Below, in pieces: positions 1-5,450 of a DNA stretch of 6,133 bases. The stretch spans positions 1 to 6,133 of the forward strand of contig SLOW01000205.1 in NCBI GenBank assembly GCA_007132315.1, in the 5' to 3' direction. The translations under genes were made by a program, and so were the position numbers. Numbering within the stretch: position 1 is the stretch's first letter; the number at the start of each line of letters is the position of its first letter. The stretch comes from Opitutales bacterium (GTDB lineage: Bacteria; Verrucomicrobiota; Verrucomicrobiia; Opitutales; T3Sed10-336). The notes under the pieces are model-generated. The model did no database searches. It had not been told where the DNA came from and saw nothing but the letters and a program-made list of their open reading frames with translations.

Positions 1-335
1 AGGAGGATCCCCAGCACGGCGGTCGCGAGCACCACCGCGGCGGTGGCCGCCGGAGCCTGAAAGGCGGTGGTTTTTGTGTCCTCCCCGCTCTTCCGCTCCG
101 TGAATACCCGGAGAGAATCGATCAGCAGAATGCCCAGGAGACCCGTTCCGATGGCTGCCTCGGCCAGTGCGACGTCCGGCGCCGCCAGCCGGGCCCAGGC
201 CAGCGCCATGCTCAGACCGAAGGCGATGAACAGGATGGCAGCGGGATACAGCCGGGGGGCGCGGAGGGCGCGCCAGGCTAGCGCCACGATCAGCAGGGCC
301 AACAACATGTCGAACCAGATGTCAGGTGTCGTCAT
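1..335 (-). CDS. DUF4040 / MbhD-type antiporter subunit, partial (runs off left edge)
   Basis: Partial gene: about 111 codons are visible and the C-terminus lies beyond position 1. The start is the ATG at 335, inside the end of mrpG (14-nt overlap), which indicates translational coupling. Visible residues are highly hydrophobic, with a first membrane segment near residues 8-22, a second near 30-48 and a third near 60-75. Between them is the signature APDVALAEAAIGTGL (about residues 52-66), matching the conserved 'gapD-A-teaa-G-g' motif of the DUF4040/MbhD domain. That domain occurs in MrpA C-termini, MrpB-type proteins and membrane-bound hydrogenase subunit D. By family it is an inner-membrane subunit of a multisubunit Na+(K+)/H+ antiporter module. 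A further hydrophobic stretch begins at the left edge after a short charged loop, so the protein may continue into an MnhB-like domain. That extension is not visible here. Confidence 0.85.
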   Translation of the reverse strand, partial: MTTPDIWFDMLLALLIVALAWRALRAPRLYPAAILFIAFGLSMALAWARLAAPDVALAEAAIGTGLLGILLIDSLRVFTERKSGEDTKTTAFQAPAATAAVVLATAVLGIL

Positions 336-633
336 CGTTCCGAGGATGGTCCGGGTCGCGTTCGAGGGCATGACGGCCGATCGCGTAACAGGTGTTCGAA
401 CTGGCCACCAGGGCGAGAAGCCAGATCAGGATGAGTTTTAGGGCACCGGCCACCGTGGCGGCCTGGAAGAGCAGACCTACAACCAGAAGCCCCAGCCCCA
501 GATTGTCCGCCTTGGTCAGCGCGTGGAGCCGGCACAGGATGTCGGGAAAACGCAACATGCCCACCGTTCCGGCCAGGTAGAACACCGCCCCGGCCAGGCA
601 GAAAACCACAGTCGCGAGATCGGCCGCACTCAT
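322..633 (-). CDS. mrpG: Mrp-type Na+/H+ antiporter subunit G
   Basis: Encodes 103 residues, the usual MnhG/MrpG/PhaG size. The chosen ATG (633) overlaps the mrpF stop as ATGA (630-633). The frame is open further upstream, but that extension has the low-complexity, Pro/Arg-rich composition of an out-of-frame read through mrpF. Three membrane segments are apparent, around residues 6-24, 40-62 and 65-85. The family signature is present: GMLRFPDILCRLHA, followed by a TKADNLG segment. The C-terminus is polar and acidic (ends RNDDDT). MrpG is a small integral inner-membrane subunit needed for assembly or function of the antiporter that exchanges Na+ (or other monovalent cations) for H+. It is sandwiched between mrpF and the DUF4040 gene with overlaps on both sides, so this is one transcript. 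Identification is firm at family level; ion specificity cannot be read from this subunit. Confidence 0.93.
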   Translation of the reverse strand: MSAADLATVVFCLAGAVFYLAGTVGMLRFPDILCRLHALTKADNLGLGLLVVGLLFQAATVAGALKLILIWLLALVASSNTCYAIGRHALERDPDHPRNDDDT

Positions 634-896
634 CGCGACGGGTCCTCCCGGGGAGATGTGCGGACGTAACCAATAACAATCAGCACCGCCAGCAGAACGA
701 ACACCAGAGCAACATCGCGCAGGGCGGGTGTCTCGGCGGCTTCCGCCAGCACCAGAAGGATGCCCACGCCGGTGGTTCCGAAGAGCTGCGCCGTCATCAG
801 TCGGTCCGCCGCTCTCGGTCCGCGGACGATCCGCCCCATCACCGCCGCCAGGTTCAGCAGGAGGAAGATCGCCAGTATGAAATAAAACGCGTTCAT
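630..896 (-). CDS. mrpF: Mrp-type Na+/H+ antiporter subunit F
   Basis: Encodes 88 residues, typical of MnhF/MrpF/PhaF. Three hydrophobic helices are visible, at about residues 3-21, 36-52 and 60-79. The family motif R-I-V-R-G-P-R-A-A-D-R-L (about residues 22-33) lies between helices 1 and 2, and the conserved Asp before the last helix is also present (RDVALVFVLLAVL). MrpF is a small inner-membrane subunit of the hetero-oligomeric Mrp cation/proton antiporter. The ATG at 896 is the first start before the hydrophobic N-terminus. Its upstream sequence lacks a good Shine-Dalgarno match. It is the first recognisable gene of the minus-strand run: mrpE, which normally precedes mrpF, is not found in the 250 nt upstream. 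The stop codon overlaps the mrpG start by 4 nt. Confidence 0.92.
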   Translation of the reverse strand: MNAFYFILAIFLLLNLAAVMGRIVRGPRAADRLMTAQLFGTTGVGILLVLAEAAETPALRDVALVFVLLAVLIVIGYVRTSPREDPSR

Positions 897-952
897 CTTG
901 TGTCTCAGGTGGGCGTGCGATCCGGTTCCCGCCGCTGGGGAGCGTGTGCCCG

Positions 953-982
953 ACCGGCGCGCGGCGTGCCCGCGCCGCCGGT
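953..982 (-). repeat. Strong GC-rich hairpin in the mrpF leader
   Basis: The arms at 953-959 and 976-982 (ACCGGCG / CGCCGGT) pair perfectly. Pairing continues inward with 960-964 and 970-974 (CGCGG / CCGCG) after one bulged C at 975, leaving a 5-nt loop. That gives 12 base pairs, almost all G-C. There is no T tract on either side, so it is not a standard intrinsic terminator. It lies about 57 nt upstream of the mrpF start and would be in the mRNA leader if transcription starts further upstream. A regulatory or RNA-stability role is inference. Confidence 0.5.
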
Positions 983-1065
983 GCGGGGGGGGCCGGAGTC
1001 GCTTTCAACGGTTGAATTGAGAATCGGATACGGAAACATCGCGTTGTGCTGGGTGAGAAATGGGG

Positions 1066-1093
1066 ATAATACGAAGATCCGGCCGTCCGTAAA
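1066..1093 (-). promoter_or_regulatory. Candidate sigma-70-type promoter for mrpF
   Basis: Read on the minus strand, TTTACG (1093-1088) lies 16 nt before TATTAT (1071-1066). These match TTGACA at four of six positions and TATAAT at five of six. It sits in a locally AT-rich patch of an otherwise very GC-rich leader. Transcription would start near 1060, giving a leader of about 165 nt that includes the hairpin at 953-982. It is supported only by consensus matching and position. Confidence 0.3.
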
Positions 1094-1153
1094 GGATTGC
1101 CCGGGGATTCGCCGTTGATCGGAGGGTCGAAGGGGGCGAGAAGAGGACATCCT

Positions 1154-1372
1154 TTAAAAATCGAACACATCGCCTACATGGTTGAAAAACCGGTCGAAGT
1201 GGCCGCCTGGTAAACGGAGCACATCGGGTTCACTTTCAAGCACACGAGTGAGGGGCCGCCCTGCATGCATTTTCTGGCCGACGGCTCGGGACGGGTCATG
1301 CTGGAGATGTACAACAACCCGGCGGCGACCGTTCCGGACTACAACGCCATGCACCCGCTCGTCCTGCACGCT
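1154..1372 (+). pseudogene. VOC-family (glyoxalase/bleomycin-resistance fold) gene remnant
   Basis: Read in the frame of 1157-1372, the sequence begins KIEHIAYMVEKPVEVAAW and, after a stop, continues TEHIGFTFKH. It then carries MHFLADGSGRVMLEMYNN and PDYNAMHPLVLH. This is the classic N-terminal half of a VOC metalloenzyme-fold protein: a first beta strand with metal-ligand His, the 'W-Y--xLGF' helix region, and a strand with Glu in 'VMLEMYNN'. Three lesions are visible. The conserved Tyr after Trp is replaced by TAA at 1211-1213. The expected start codon before AAA-ATC is TTA, although a purine-rich AGAGGA lies just upstream (1142-1147). The 3' half is gone: homology ends around 1370, exactly where the opposing outer-membrane gene stops. 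Apart from the nonsense codon the frame is intact over about 70 codons, so decay looks recent. Identification rests on motif memory, not a search. Confidence 0.8.
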
Positions 1373-1973
1373 AGTACCAGAAATTGACGCCGAGCTCGAA
1401 AATACTCGCGTTGTCGCTGCTGATGCGGACGTCGCCGCCGCTCATGTCGTCCACCCACATGTGCCGGTAACCGCCGCGCACGGAGGCCCATTCGGTCACC
1501 GCTCCCTCCATGCCGACAAACGCCTGCCACAGGCCCACTTGATCGGAGCCGCCCGACTGGTCGCGGGGATCGATATCGACGAAGCCGAGACCGGCCCCCG
1601 CGCCACCGTATACCCAGATGTGATCGACCACTTCAGCCGCGACGGAATAGTTCGCGACCAGCGGAATCAGGTCGAAATCCACCCGCTGGCTGCCGCTGCC
1701 CGTCTTGAGAGGATAGTAACCTGTCTGGAGGCTGGGACCGTGCCGGAGTGTCGATGCCTGGCGGGGGGCGAAGCGGTAGCCGGTTTCGAGGCCCGCGCCG
1801 TACCGGTCATCCCAGTCGCTGCTGGTGATAAACAGCAGCGAGGCGCCGGCGAAGAATCCCCGGAGGTCGGCGCCGTGATAAACCCGGTCCAGGGCGGGTG
1901 AATCGGCGCGAGCCACGCCCGCCAGAGCGGTAGATGTCAGCAGACAGAGAAGGGCGAACCGGGTTGGTCTCAT
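1371..1973 (-). CDS. Small outer-membrane beta-barrel protein
   Basis: Encodes 200 residues from the ATG at 1973. Residues 1-23 form a clear Sec signal peptide: MRPTR, a hydrophobic core FALLCLLTSTALAGV, then an A-R-A cleavage site before Asp24. An upstream in-frame extension would bury the signal peptide and overlap the divergent CDF gene, so it is rejected. The mature part alternates short amphipathic strands with Gly/Tyr/Trp-rich turns (GAGLETGYRFAP, GPSLQTGYYPL, IWVYGGAGAGLGFVD, WASVRGGYRHMWVDD). It ends in an aromatic C-terminus (ELGVNFWY), as expected for a BAM-recognised beta signal. Size and pattern fit an eight-stranded barrel of the OmpA-like or OmpW-like type. Function is unknown. 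Its stop codon touches the breakpoint of the VOC remnant. The Shine-Dalgarno sequence is poor. Confidence 0.8.
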   Translation of the reverse strand: MRPTRFALLCLLTSTALAGVARADSPALDRVYHGADLRGFFAGASLLFITSSDWDDRYGAGLETGYRFAPRQASTLRHGPSLQTGYYPLKTGSGSQRVDFDLIPLVANYSVAAEVVDHIWVYGGAGAGLGFVDIDPRDQSGGSDQVGLWQAFVGMEGAVTEWASVRGGYRHMWVDDMSGGDVRISSDNASIFELGVNFWY

Positions 1974-2103
1974 AGTTATTTCAGGCAACTCGGCTTTATC
2001 CGAAGTGGCAACGAAAAAGGAAGACGCCTGCGTCGCTGTCGCGCGGTCGGCTGAGACGGGAAAAGGATTGTACCGCCCGGCAGAACAGGGTATCCGGGTC
2101 CTG
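1974..2103. promoter_or_regulatory. Divergent intergenic region between the barrel and CDF genes
   Basis: This 130-nt gap separates two divergently read genes, so it must carry both promoters. I could not find a pair of -35/-10 boxes with convincing matches in either direction. A plus-strand frame is open from a GTG at 2005 through the gap into the CDF gene. The peptide it would add is not typical of the family, so I treat it as non-coding. Confidence 0.45.
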
Positions 2104-3030
2104 ATGGATCTGAGTGAGATGAGGCGGAAAGACGAGGCGCTCCTCCGACGTGCGATGACCCTGTCGCTGGTGGTGGGAGTGCTGCTTTTCTTGGTGAAGT
2201 TCGGCGCCTTCTGGATCACCGGGTCGGCCGCCATTTTCGCCGACGCGGCGGAGTCGGCCATCCACGTCCTGGCGGTGGGGTTCGCCTTTTTCAGCCTCCG
2301 GCTTTCTCAAAAACCCGCCGACGCCGACCATCCCTACGGCCACGCCAAGATCAGCTTCTTTTCCGCCGGCTTCGAGGGCGGGATGATTGTCCTGGCGGCG
2401 TTGTTCATCATTTACGACGCGATCAACAAATGGATCGCCGGCCTTCATCTGGAGAACCTCGGCCTGGGAACTCTGCTCACCGCCGCCGCCGTTCTGGTCA
2501 ATGTGGCCTTGGGCGCCTATCTCGTCTGGATGGGAAAAACCAAGCACTCGCTCATCCTCGAGGCCAACGGCAAACACATCCTGACCGACGCCTGGACCAG
2601 CGTCGGCGTGCTGGTCGGGCTCACCCTGACGATGATTACCGGTTGGCTGCCCTGGGACCCGATCTTCGCCATCCTCGTCGCCTGCAACATCCTCTTCACC
2701 GGCTTCGGTCTGATCCGCAAGAGCGTCGGCGGCCTGATGGATGTCGCCGTTCCCGAGGTCCACGCGCAGTTGGAGAATCTGTTGAAGAAGGAGACGGCCG
2801 AGATGGGTATCGAATACCACCAGTTGAGGCACCGGGATATGGGCGACGGACACTGGGTGGACCTGCACTTGGTCTTCGACGACAACACAACCATTCGCGA
2901 AGCGCACAGCAAGGCGACCCGGATCGAGGAGAGGATCAAAGAGACCCTCAAGCCGCAGGCCACCGTGACCACCCACCTCGAACCGAAAAAGGACCACATG
3001 CGTATCCACGGCCCGCCCGGCGGCCCCTAA
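2104..3030 (+). CDS. Cation diffusion facilitator (CDF) family metal efflux transporter
   Basis: Encodes 308 residues from the ATG at 2104; an ATG at 2119 is a close alternative. CDF proteins export divalent metals (Zn2+, Fe2+, Mn2+, Co2+) in exchange for H+ across the inner membrane as homodimers. Features in order: TM1 around 18-36; TM2 starting near 41 with FADAAESAIH; the hallmark HPYGHAK loop (76-82) and a GFEGGM segment opening TM3; TM4 near 122-142; TM5 with HILTD (158-162), the intact HxxxD metal site; TM6 near 185-203; and a cytoplasmic dimerisation domain (about 212-308) with WVDLHLVFD and a terminal HLEP (291-294). The TM2 site is unusual: where most members have H/DxxxD it reads E50-SAI-H54. 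The metal cannot be assigned. A downstream DUF2905 gene follows after 14 nt, so they are probably co-transcribed. Confidence 0.92.
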   Translation: MDLSEMRRKDEALLRRAMTLSLVVGVLLFLVKFGAFWITGSAAIFADAAESAIHVLAVGFAFFSLRLSQKPADADHPYGHAKISFFSAGFEGGMIVLAALFIIYDAINKWIAGLHLENLGLGTLLTAAAVLVNVALGAYLVWMGKTKHSLILEANGKHILTDAWTSVGVLVGLTLTMITGWLPWDPIFAILVACNILFTGFGLIRKSVGGLMDVAVPEVHAQLENLLKKETAEMGIEYHQLRHRDMGDGHWVDLHLVFDDNTTIREAHSKATRIEERIKETLKPQATVTTHLEPKKDHMRIHGPPGGP

Positions 3031-3044
3031 CACACACTCGAGTC

Positions 3045-3260
3045 ATGCCGGCGGAATTGGGCAAATCGTTGATTTTTCCGGGGATCCTGCTCCTCCTGGT
3101 CGGACTGATTTTCCTCTTCGCCGACCGCATTTCCTTCCTCGATCGCCTGCCCGGTGACATCGTCATCCGCGGCGACCGCACCACTGTTTACTTTCCCATC
3201 GTCACCTGTCTGCTGATCAGCCTCCTGCTGTCCCTCCTCTGTCTGCTCTTCCGTAAATAA
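3045..3260 (+). CDS. DUF2905 family small membrane protein
   Basis: Encodes 71 residues. The pattern matches DUF2905: an N-terminal M-x-x-(E)LGK lead, a first membrane helix (about 9-26) and the conserved central RLPGDIVIRGD (34-44). A YFPIVTCLLISLLLSL second helix (49-65) follows, with a short basic tail (FRK). Proteins of this family are about 65-75 residues long, found widely in bacteria, and have no established role. The ATG at 3045 is chosen because it starts the family consensus; the frame is open further upstream, but that stretch is the out-of-frame CDF gene. It lies 14 nt after the CDF stop, so one operon is likely. A link to metal efflux is only guilt by association. Confidence 0.85.
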   Translation: MPAELGKSLIFPGILLLLVGLIFLFADRISFLDRLPGDIVIRGDRTTVYFPIVTCLLISLLLSLLCLLFRK

Positions 3261-3301
3261 ACCCGCCATCGATCGGTTCCTGTGCCTTGGAGGGCTGCGC
3301 T

Positions 3302-3331
3302 CCGCGCCGCCGGGCCTTGGAATTGGCGCGG
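3302..3331. terminator. Weak hairpin in the convergent gap after the DUF2905 gene
   Basis: CCGCGCC at 3302-3308 pairs perfectly with GGCGCGG at 3325-3331, with a 16-nt loop. It sits in the 138-nt gap where transcription from the DUF2905 gene and cupin 1 converges, a place where a terminator is expected. There is no T tract, so it is not a canonical intrinsic terminator. I see nothing else in 3261-3398. Confidence 0.2.
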
Positions 3332-3398
3332 CTTGGTGTGTCGCCTCAAACTGGGCGGCTACTCATTCCATAGGACGTTCCGTGCGGTCAGGCGGACG

Positions 3399-3863
3399 TC
3401 AGGGGGCCGGGGTGGGCGAGGTTGGCTGGCCCGGAGTCGCAAGGATCATTCCGTAGGAGGCGGAGTCGGCGACCACCCGTTGGATCATCTCATCCGACAA
3501 CGACGATTCCCGGGCGCGTTCGCGTTCAGCGGGGACGCCGAAGTCTTGGAAAAATCGCTCGAACCCACGCGGTGCGAAGGTCGTGATCCACTTGACTTCG
3601 GTGTCCGCCGGATTGCGGAACGTGTGGACCGCGCCCCGGGGAATCACAAGACTTTCCCCGGCTCCGAGCGAACGCCATTGTCCGTCGCACATCACGTCCA
3701 TTCGGCCTTCCAGGATCAGGAAGAGTTCGACCGCGTCGTTGTGGTAGTGCGGCGGCGGTCCCTCCGCCAGCGGCGGGCTGACGATTGATAACAATCCGAA
3801 GTCGGCGCCCGTTTCGACGGGACTGACCCGGTGTCCCAGGACCCAGCTTGTTTTTGCATTCAT
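3399..3863 (-). CDS. Cupin-fold protein (cupin 1), divergent from tetR
   Basis: Encodes 154 residues from the ATG at 3863. An upstream in-frame start at 3923 would run across the operator and overlap tetR, so it is less likely. Both cupin motifs are complete. Motif 1 is PPPHYHNDAVELFLILEG with likely metal ligands His39, His41 and Glu46. Motif 2 is GESLVIPRGAVHTFRN with His80. A TFAPRGFERFFQDFG segment (95-109) follows, then a C-terminal helix (about 115-140) and a Pro/Thr-rich tail. This 'GFE-FF' architecture is common in small single-domain cupins annotated as quercetin 2,3-dioxygenase-like. Actual substrates are mostly unknown, and it may be an enzyme or a ligand-binding protein. No Shine-Dalgarno is visible. 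It shares a 50-bp promoter gap with the TetR gene and is probably that regulator's target. Confidence 0.85.
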   Translation of the reverse strand: MNAKTSWVLGHRVSPVETGADFGLLSIVSPPLAEGPPPHYHNDAVELFLILEGRMDVMCDGQWRSLGAGESLVIPRGAVHTFRNPADTEVKWITTFAPRGFERFFQDFGVPAERERARESSLSDEMIQRVVADSASYGMILATPGQPTSPTPAP

Positions 3864-3879
3864 CGTAGTAAGATGTAGA

Positions 3880-3907
3880 TTGCTTTGTAAGACAAAGGTC
3901 TCATAAT
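3880..3907 (+). promoter_or_regulatory. Candidate tetR promoter overlapping the operator
   Basis: TTGCTT (3880-3885) and CATAAT (3902-3907) are separated by 16 nt, matching the -35 at three and the -10 at five of six positions. The inverted repeat at 3883-3897 overlaps the end of the -35 and fills the spacer. A bound repressor there would block RNA polymerase, which fits negative autoregulation. The promoter is a consensus guess; the overlap with the palindrome is what makes it worth noting. Confidence 0.35.
3883..3897. promoter_or_regulatory. Perfect inverted repeat, likely TetR operator
   Basis: CTTTGT-AAG-ACAAAG: two perfect 6-bp half-sites around a 3-bp centre. It lies in the middle of the 50-bp gap between divergent cupin 1 and tetR, the standard place for a TetR-family operator. 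The length and dyad symmetry suit a dimeric TetR regulator. No second copy was seen in the other intergenic gaps of this window. Binding by the adjacent regulator is inferred. Confidence 0.6.
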
Positions 3908-3913
3908 AATTCC

Positions 3914-4570
3914 ATGGTATCAAGAAAAAAAATCAGCGGCGGGCGCGCCAATCAGAAGCGGCGAACGCGGAAAGAAATCCTGCGCGCGGCGGATCGTCTC
4001 CTGGCCAGGGGAGAGCAACCGAGGCTGGAGTCCGTGGCCGAAGAAGCCATGGTTTCGCGGGCGACGGTTTATCGCTATTTTTCGAGCCTCGACACTCTCC
4101 TGGCGGAGGCTCCGCTGGATGTGAAGACGCTCGATTCCGAGGAACTGTTCAACGGGATGTCCGCAGCCGCGGCCGAGCGGGCGGTGCGGGTCCAGGAGCA
4201 CCTCCACGACCTGGTCGCGGACAACGAAGCCCGGTTCCGCCATTTTCTCAAGGCCACCATGGACCAATGGATAGCAGCCGGAGGGGAGCTCAAGGAACCT
4301 CTGCGCGGCGCCCGCCGTCTTGGTATGCTCGATGCGGCCCTGAAACCGATACGGGGGAAGCTCGACCGGAAGACGTACGACAAGCTGCGCTATGCGCTCG
4401 CGATGTGCGTCTCGATTGAGGCCTTTGTCACGTTGACCGACGTCTGCCGCCTCGACCGGAAACAGGGCAAGGACATCGCTTCCTGGGCGATCCGGACGCT
4501 GGTCAATGCCGTCGCCCCGGAATCGCGCGTCGGAAAGGCGACACGCACGAAGCCACGGGCAAAGACGTAG
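3914..4570 (+). CDS. TetR/AcrR-family transcriptional regulator
   Basis: Encodes 218 residues. The N-terminus is very basic (MVSRKKISGGRANQKRRTRK). It leads into the TetR DNA-binding domain: helix 1 KEILRAADRLLARG (20-33), then the helix-turn-helix LESVAEEAMVSRATVYRYF (38-56) with the typical TVYRYF recognition-helix end, and helix 4 (58-67). The C-terminal part (about 70-205) is all-helical and would bind the ligand and form the dimer. Its ligand is not recognisable. The start at 3914 keeps the basic arm; its Shine-Dalgarno is weak. Genes of this family usually repress themselves and a divergent neighbour, here cupin 1, through the palindrome between them. It is tail-to-tail with the FetB-like gene, 9 nt between stops. 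Confidence 0.92.
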   Translation: MVSRKKISGGRANQKRRTRKEILRAADRLLARGEQPRLESVAEEAMVSRATVYRYFSSLDTLLAEAPLDVKTLDSEELFNGMSAAAAERAVRVQEHLHDLVADNEARFRHFLKATMDQWIAAGGELKEPLRGARRLGMLDAALKPIRGKLDRKTYDKLRYALAMCVSIEAFVTLTDVCRLDRKQGKDIASWAIRTLVNAVAPESRVGKATRTKPRAKT

Positions 4571-4584
4571 CACGAACCGCTACG
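4566..4584. terminator. Small hairpin spanning both convergent stop codons
   Basis: CGTAGC (4566-4571) and GCTACG (4579-4584) form a perfect 6-bp stem with a 7-nt loop. The TAG of tetR (4568-4570) and the TAG of the fetB-like gene (4580-4582, minus) lie in the two arms. It may reduce read-through in both directions, but it lacks T tracts and is short, so termination is uncertain. Confidence 0.3.
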
Positions 4585-5308
4585 CTTGCACGCCGGACGT
4601 GCGTTCCTCCTCGTTCCGCCACTGACCGCAGAGGTAGATGGCCACGGCCAGGCCGGCGCTGCCGAGGATCATGTTCATGACCACGATCTGGTAGCGGACG
4701 GCTTCGAGCGGGGAAACGCCTGACAGGATCTGTCCGGTCATCATGCCCGGCAACGAGACCAGGCCGACGGCGAGAAAGCTGTTTATTTGCGGAATCATCG
4801 CGGCGTTGAAGGCGGCGTTGCGGGCATGCCGGTAGTCGGTGGATTTCCGGTCCGTTTCGAAACGCTCACCCGCCAGGCTGATGGCGTTCATGGCGTTGGC
4901 GAAGATCATGCCGGTCAGGGGAATGAAGTACCGCGGCTGGTACATTGGATCGAGGCCGATCACCACCCAGAGAACCAGGGCGAGCACGGCGATTCCGCTC
5001 ACCGCGAGGGAAAACAGAATGAGGCCGTACTGTCCCGGTCCCTTTCGCGCCAGGGGGCGCATCGCGATCCAGGACGATACCCCGAGCACCAGGGCGAGGA
5101 TCGCCAACCCGAGCCAGGCGCTTTCGTTCTCGAAGACGAAAATCAAGACGAAACCTACCGCGATCAACTGTATCAACATGCGAAACGTCGCGTAACCCAG
5201 GAGGCGGCCGCCGCTGTTCCATCTTTGAAAGATCAACCCGACAGCCAGCACCGGCAACAGGCTTAACGCGATCCCCCACCACGATATGTGAACTACCCCT
5301 TCGTCCAT
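4580..5308 (-). CDS. FetB/UPF0014-family ABC-type permease (putative iron exporter subunit)
   Basis: Encodes 242 residues; E. coli FetB is about 260. Family marks in order: TM1 (about 10-27); FRMLIQLIAVGFVL (42-55) with the conserved R-xxx-QL; two more helices (64-83, 96-117); IPLTGMIFANAMNAISLA (129-146); and VGLVSLPGMMTGQILSG (181-197) followed by SPLEAVRYQIVV (199-210), the most diagnostic stretch. A last helix (about 212-228) and a charged tail end the protein. FetB is the membrane half of FetAB, an ABC system linked to iron export and oxidative-stress tolerance in E. coli. Two oddities: no FetA ATPase gene is next to it, and the cytoplasmic loop between ERF and the 'AAMIP' helix is about 16 residues shorter than E. 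coli FetB, lacking the LGATPxxA stretch. Family membership is firm; ATP-driven iron export by this protein is not. Confidence 0.85.
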   Translation of the reverse strand: MDEGVVHISWWGIALSLLPVLAVGLIFQRWNSGGRLLGYATFRMLIQLIAVGFVLIFVFENESAWLGLAILALVLGVSSWIAMRPLARKGPGQYGLILFSLAVSGIAVLALVLWVVIGLDPMYQPRYFIPLTGMIFANAMNAISLAGERFETDRKSTDYRHARNAAFNAAMIPQINSFLAVGLVSLPGMMTGQILSGVSPLEAVRYQIVVMNMILGSAGLAVAIYLCGQWRNEEERTSGVQA

Positions 5309-5423
5309 CGAAACCCCGTCGTTAGCATGGACTCCAAACTGATGAAGGAAGGACGGGAGTCACAACGATAAAGATGGCGTGGAAATCCGGCGAATTCGTC
5401 CGTAAGCAGCCTTTCAGAGTGAG

Positions 5424-5435
5424 TCGATCGATCGA
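5424..5435. repeat. Short palindrome TCGATCGATCGA in the cupin 2-fetB gap
   Basis: A perfect 12-bp self-complementary tract lies in the 142-nt gap between cupin 2 and the downstream fetB-like gene. It could be a protein-binding site for separate expression of the permease gene, or a chance tetranucleotide repeat. I see no terminator, coding sequence or convincing promoter in 5309-5450. Confidence 0.25.
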
Positions 5436-5450
5436 TTCCGGCAAGCCGCG

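Larger units (their letters stand above)
897..1153. other. Gene-free leader region upstream of mrpF
   Basis: No convincing protein is found on either strand. Frames that stay open here give Pro/Arg/Gly-rich products with no membrane segments, so there is no mrpE or fragment of it. The stretch holds a long GC-rich hairpin (953-982), an 8-G homopolymer (985-992) and a possible minus-strand promoter (1066-1093). It is most simply the promoter and untranslated leader of the mrpF run. Its right end meets the 5' end of the VOC remnant. Confidence 0.6.

Noticed and set aside
634..1170. A long N-terminal extension of mrpG (open frame to 1170, minus strand)
   Set aside because: The added residues are Pro/Arg/Gly-rich with no membrane pattern and overlap mrpF in another frame. 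The ATGA junction at 630-633 and the family length fix the start at 633.
1182..1901. A 239-codon plus-strand open frame
   Set aside because: It crosses the VOC remnant out of frame and then runs antisense to the barrel gene, whose signal peptide, barrel pattern and aromatic C-terminus are clear. High GC makes such shadows common.
2068..2096. TTGTAC and TATCCG, 17 nt apart, as a CDF promoter
   Set aside because: Only three of six matches in each box, and transcription would begin at the start codon.
2005..2103. An upstream GTG start giving the CDF protein 33 extra residues
   Set aside because: The added segment is unlike CDF N-termini and would fill the divergent promoter gap. The ATG at 2104, or 2119, fits the family better.
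1996..3033. A 345-codon minus-strand open frame antisense to the CDF gene
   Set aside because: Its product is rich in Gly, Asp, Glu and Gln with no domain, while the plus strand encodes an unmistakable CDF transporter over the same bases.
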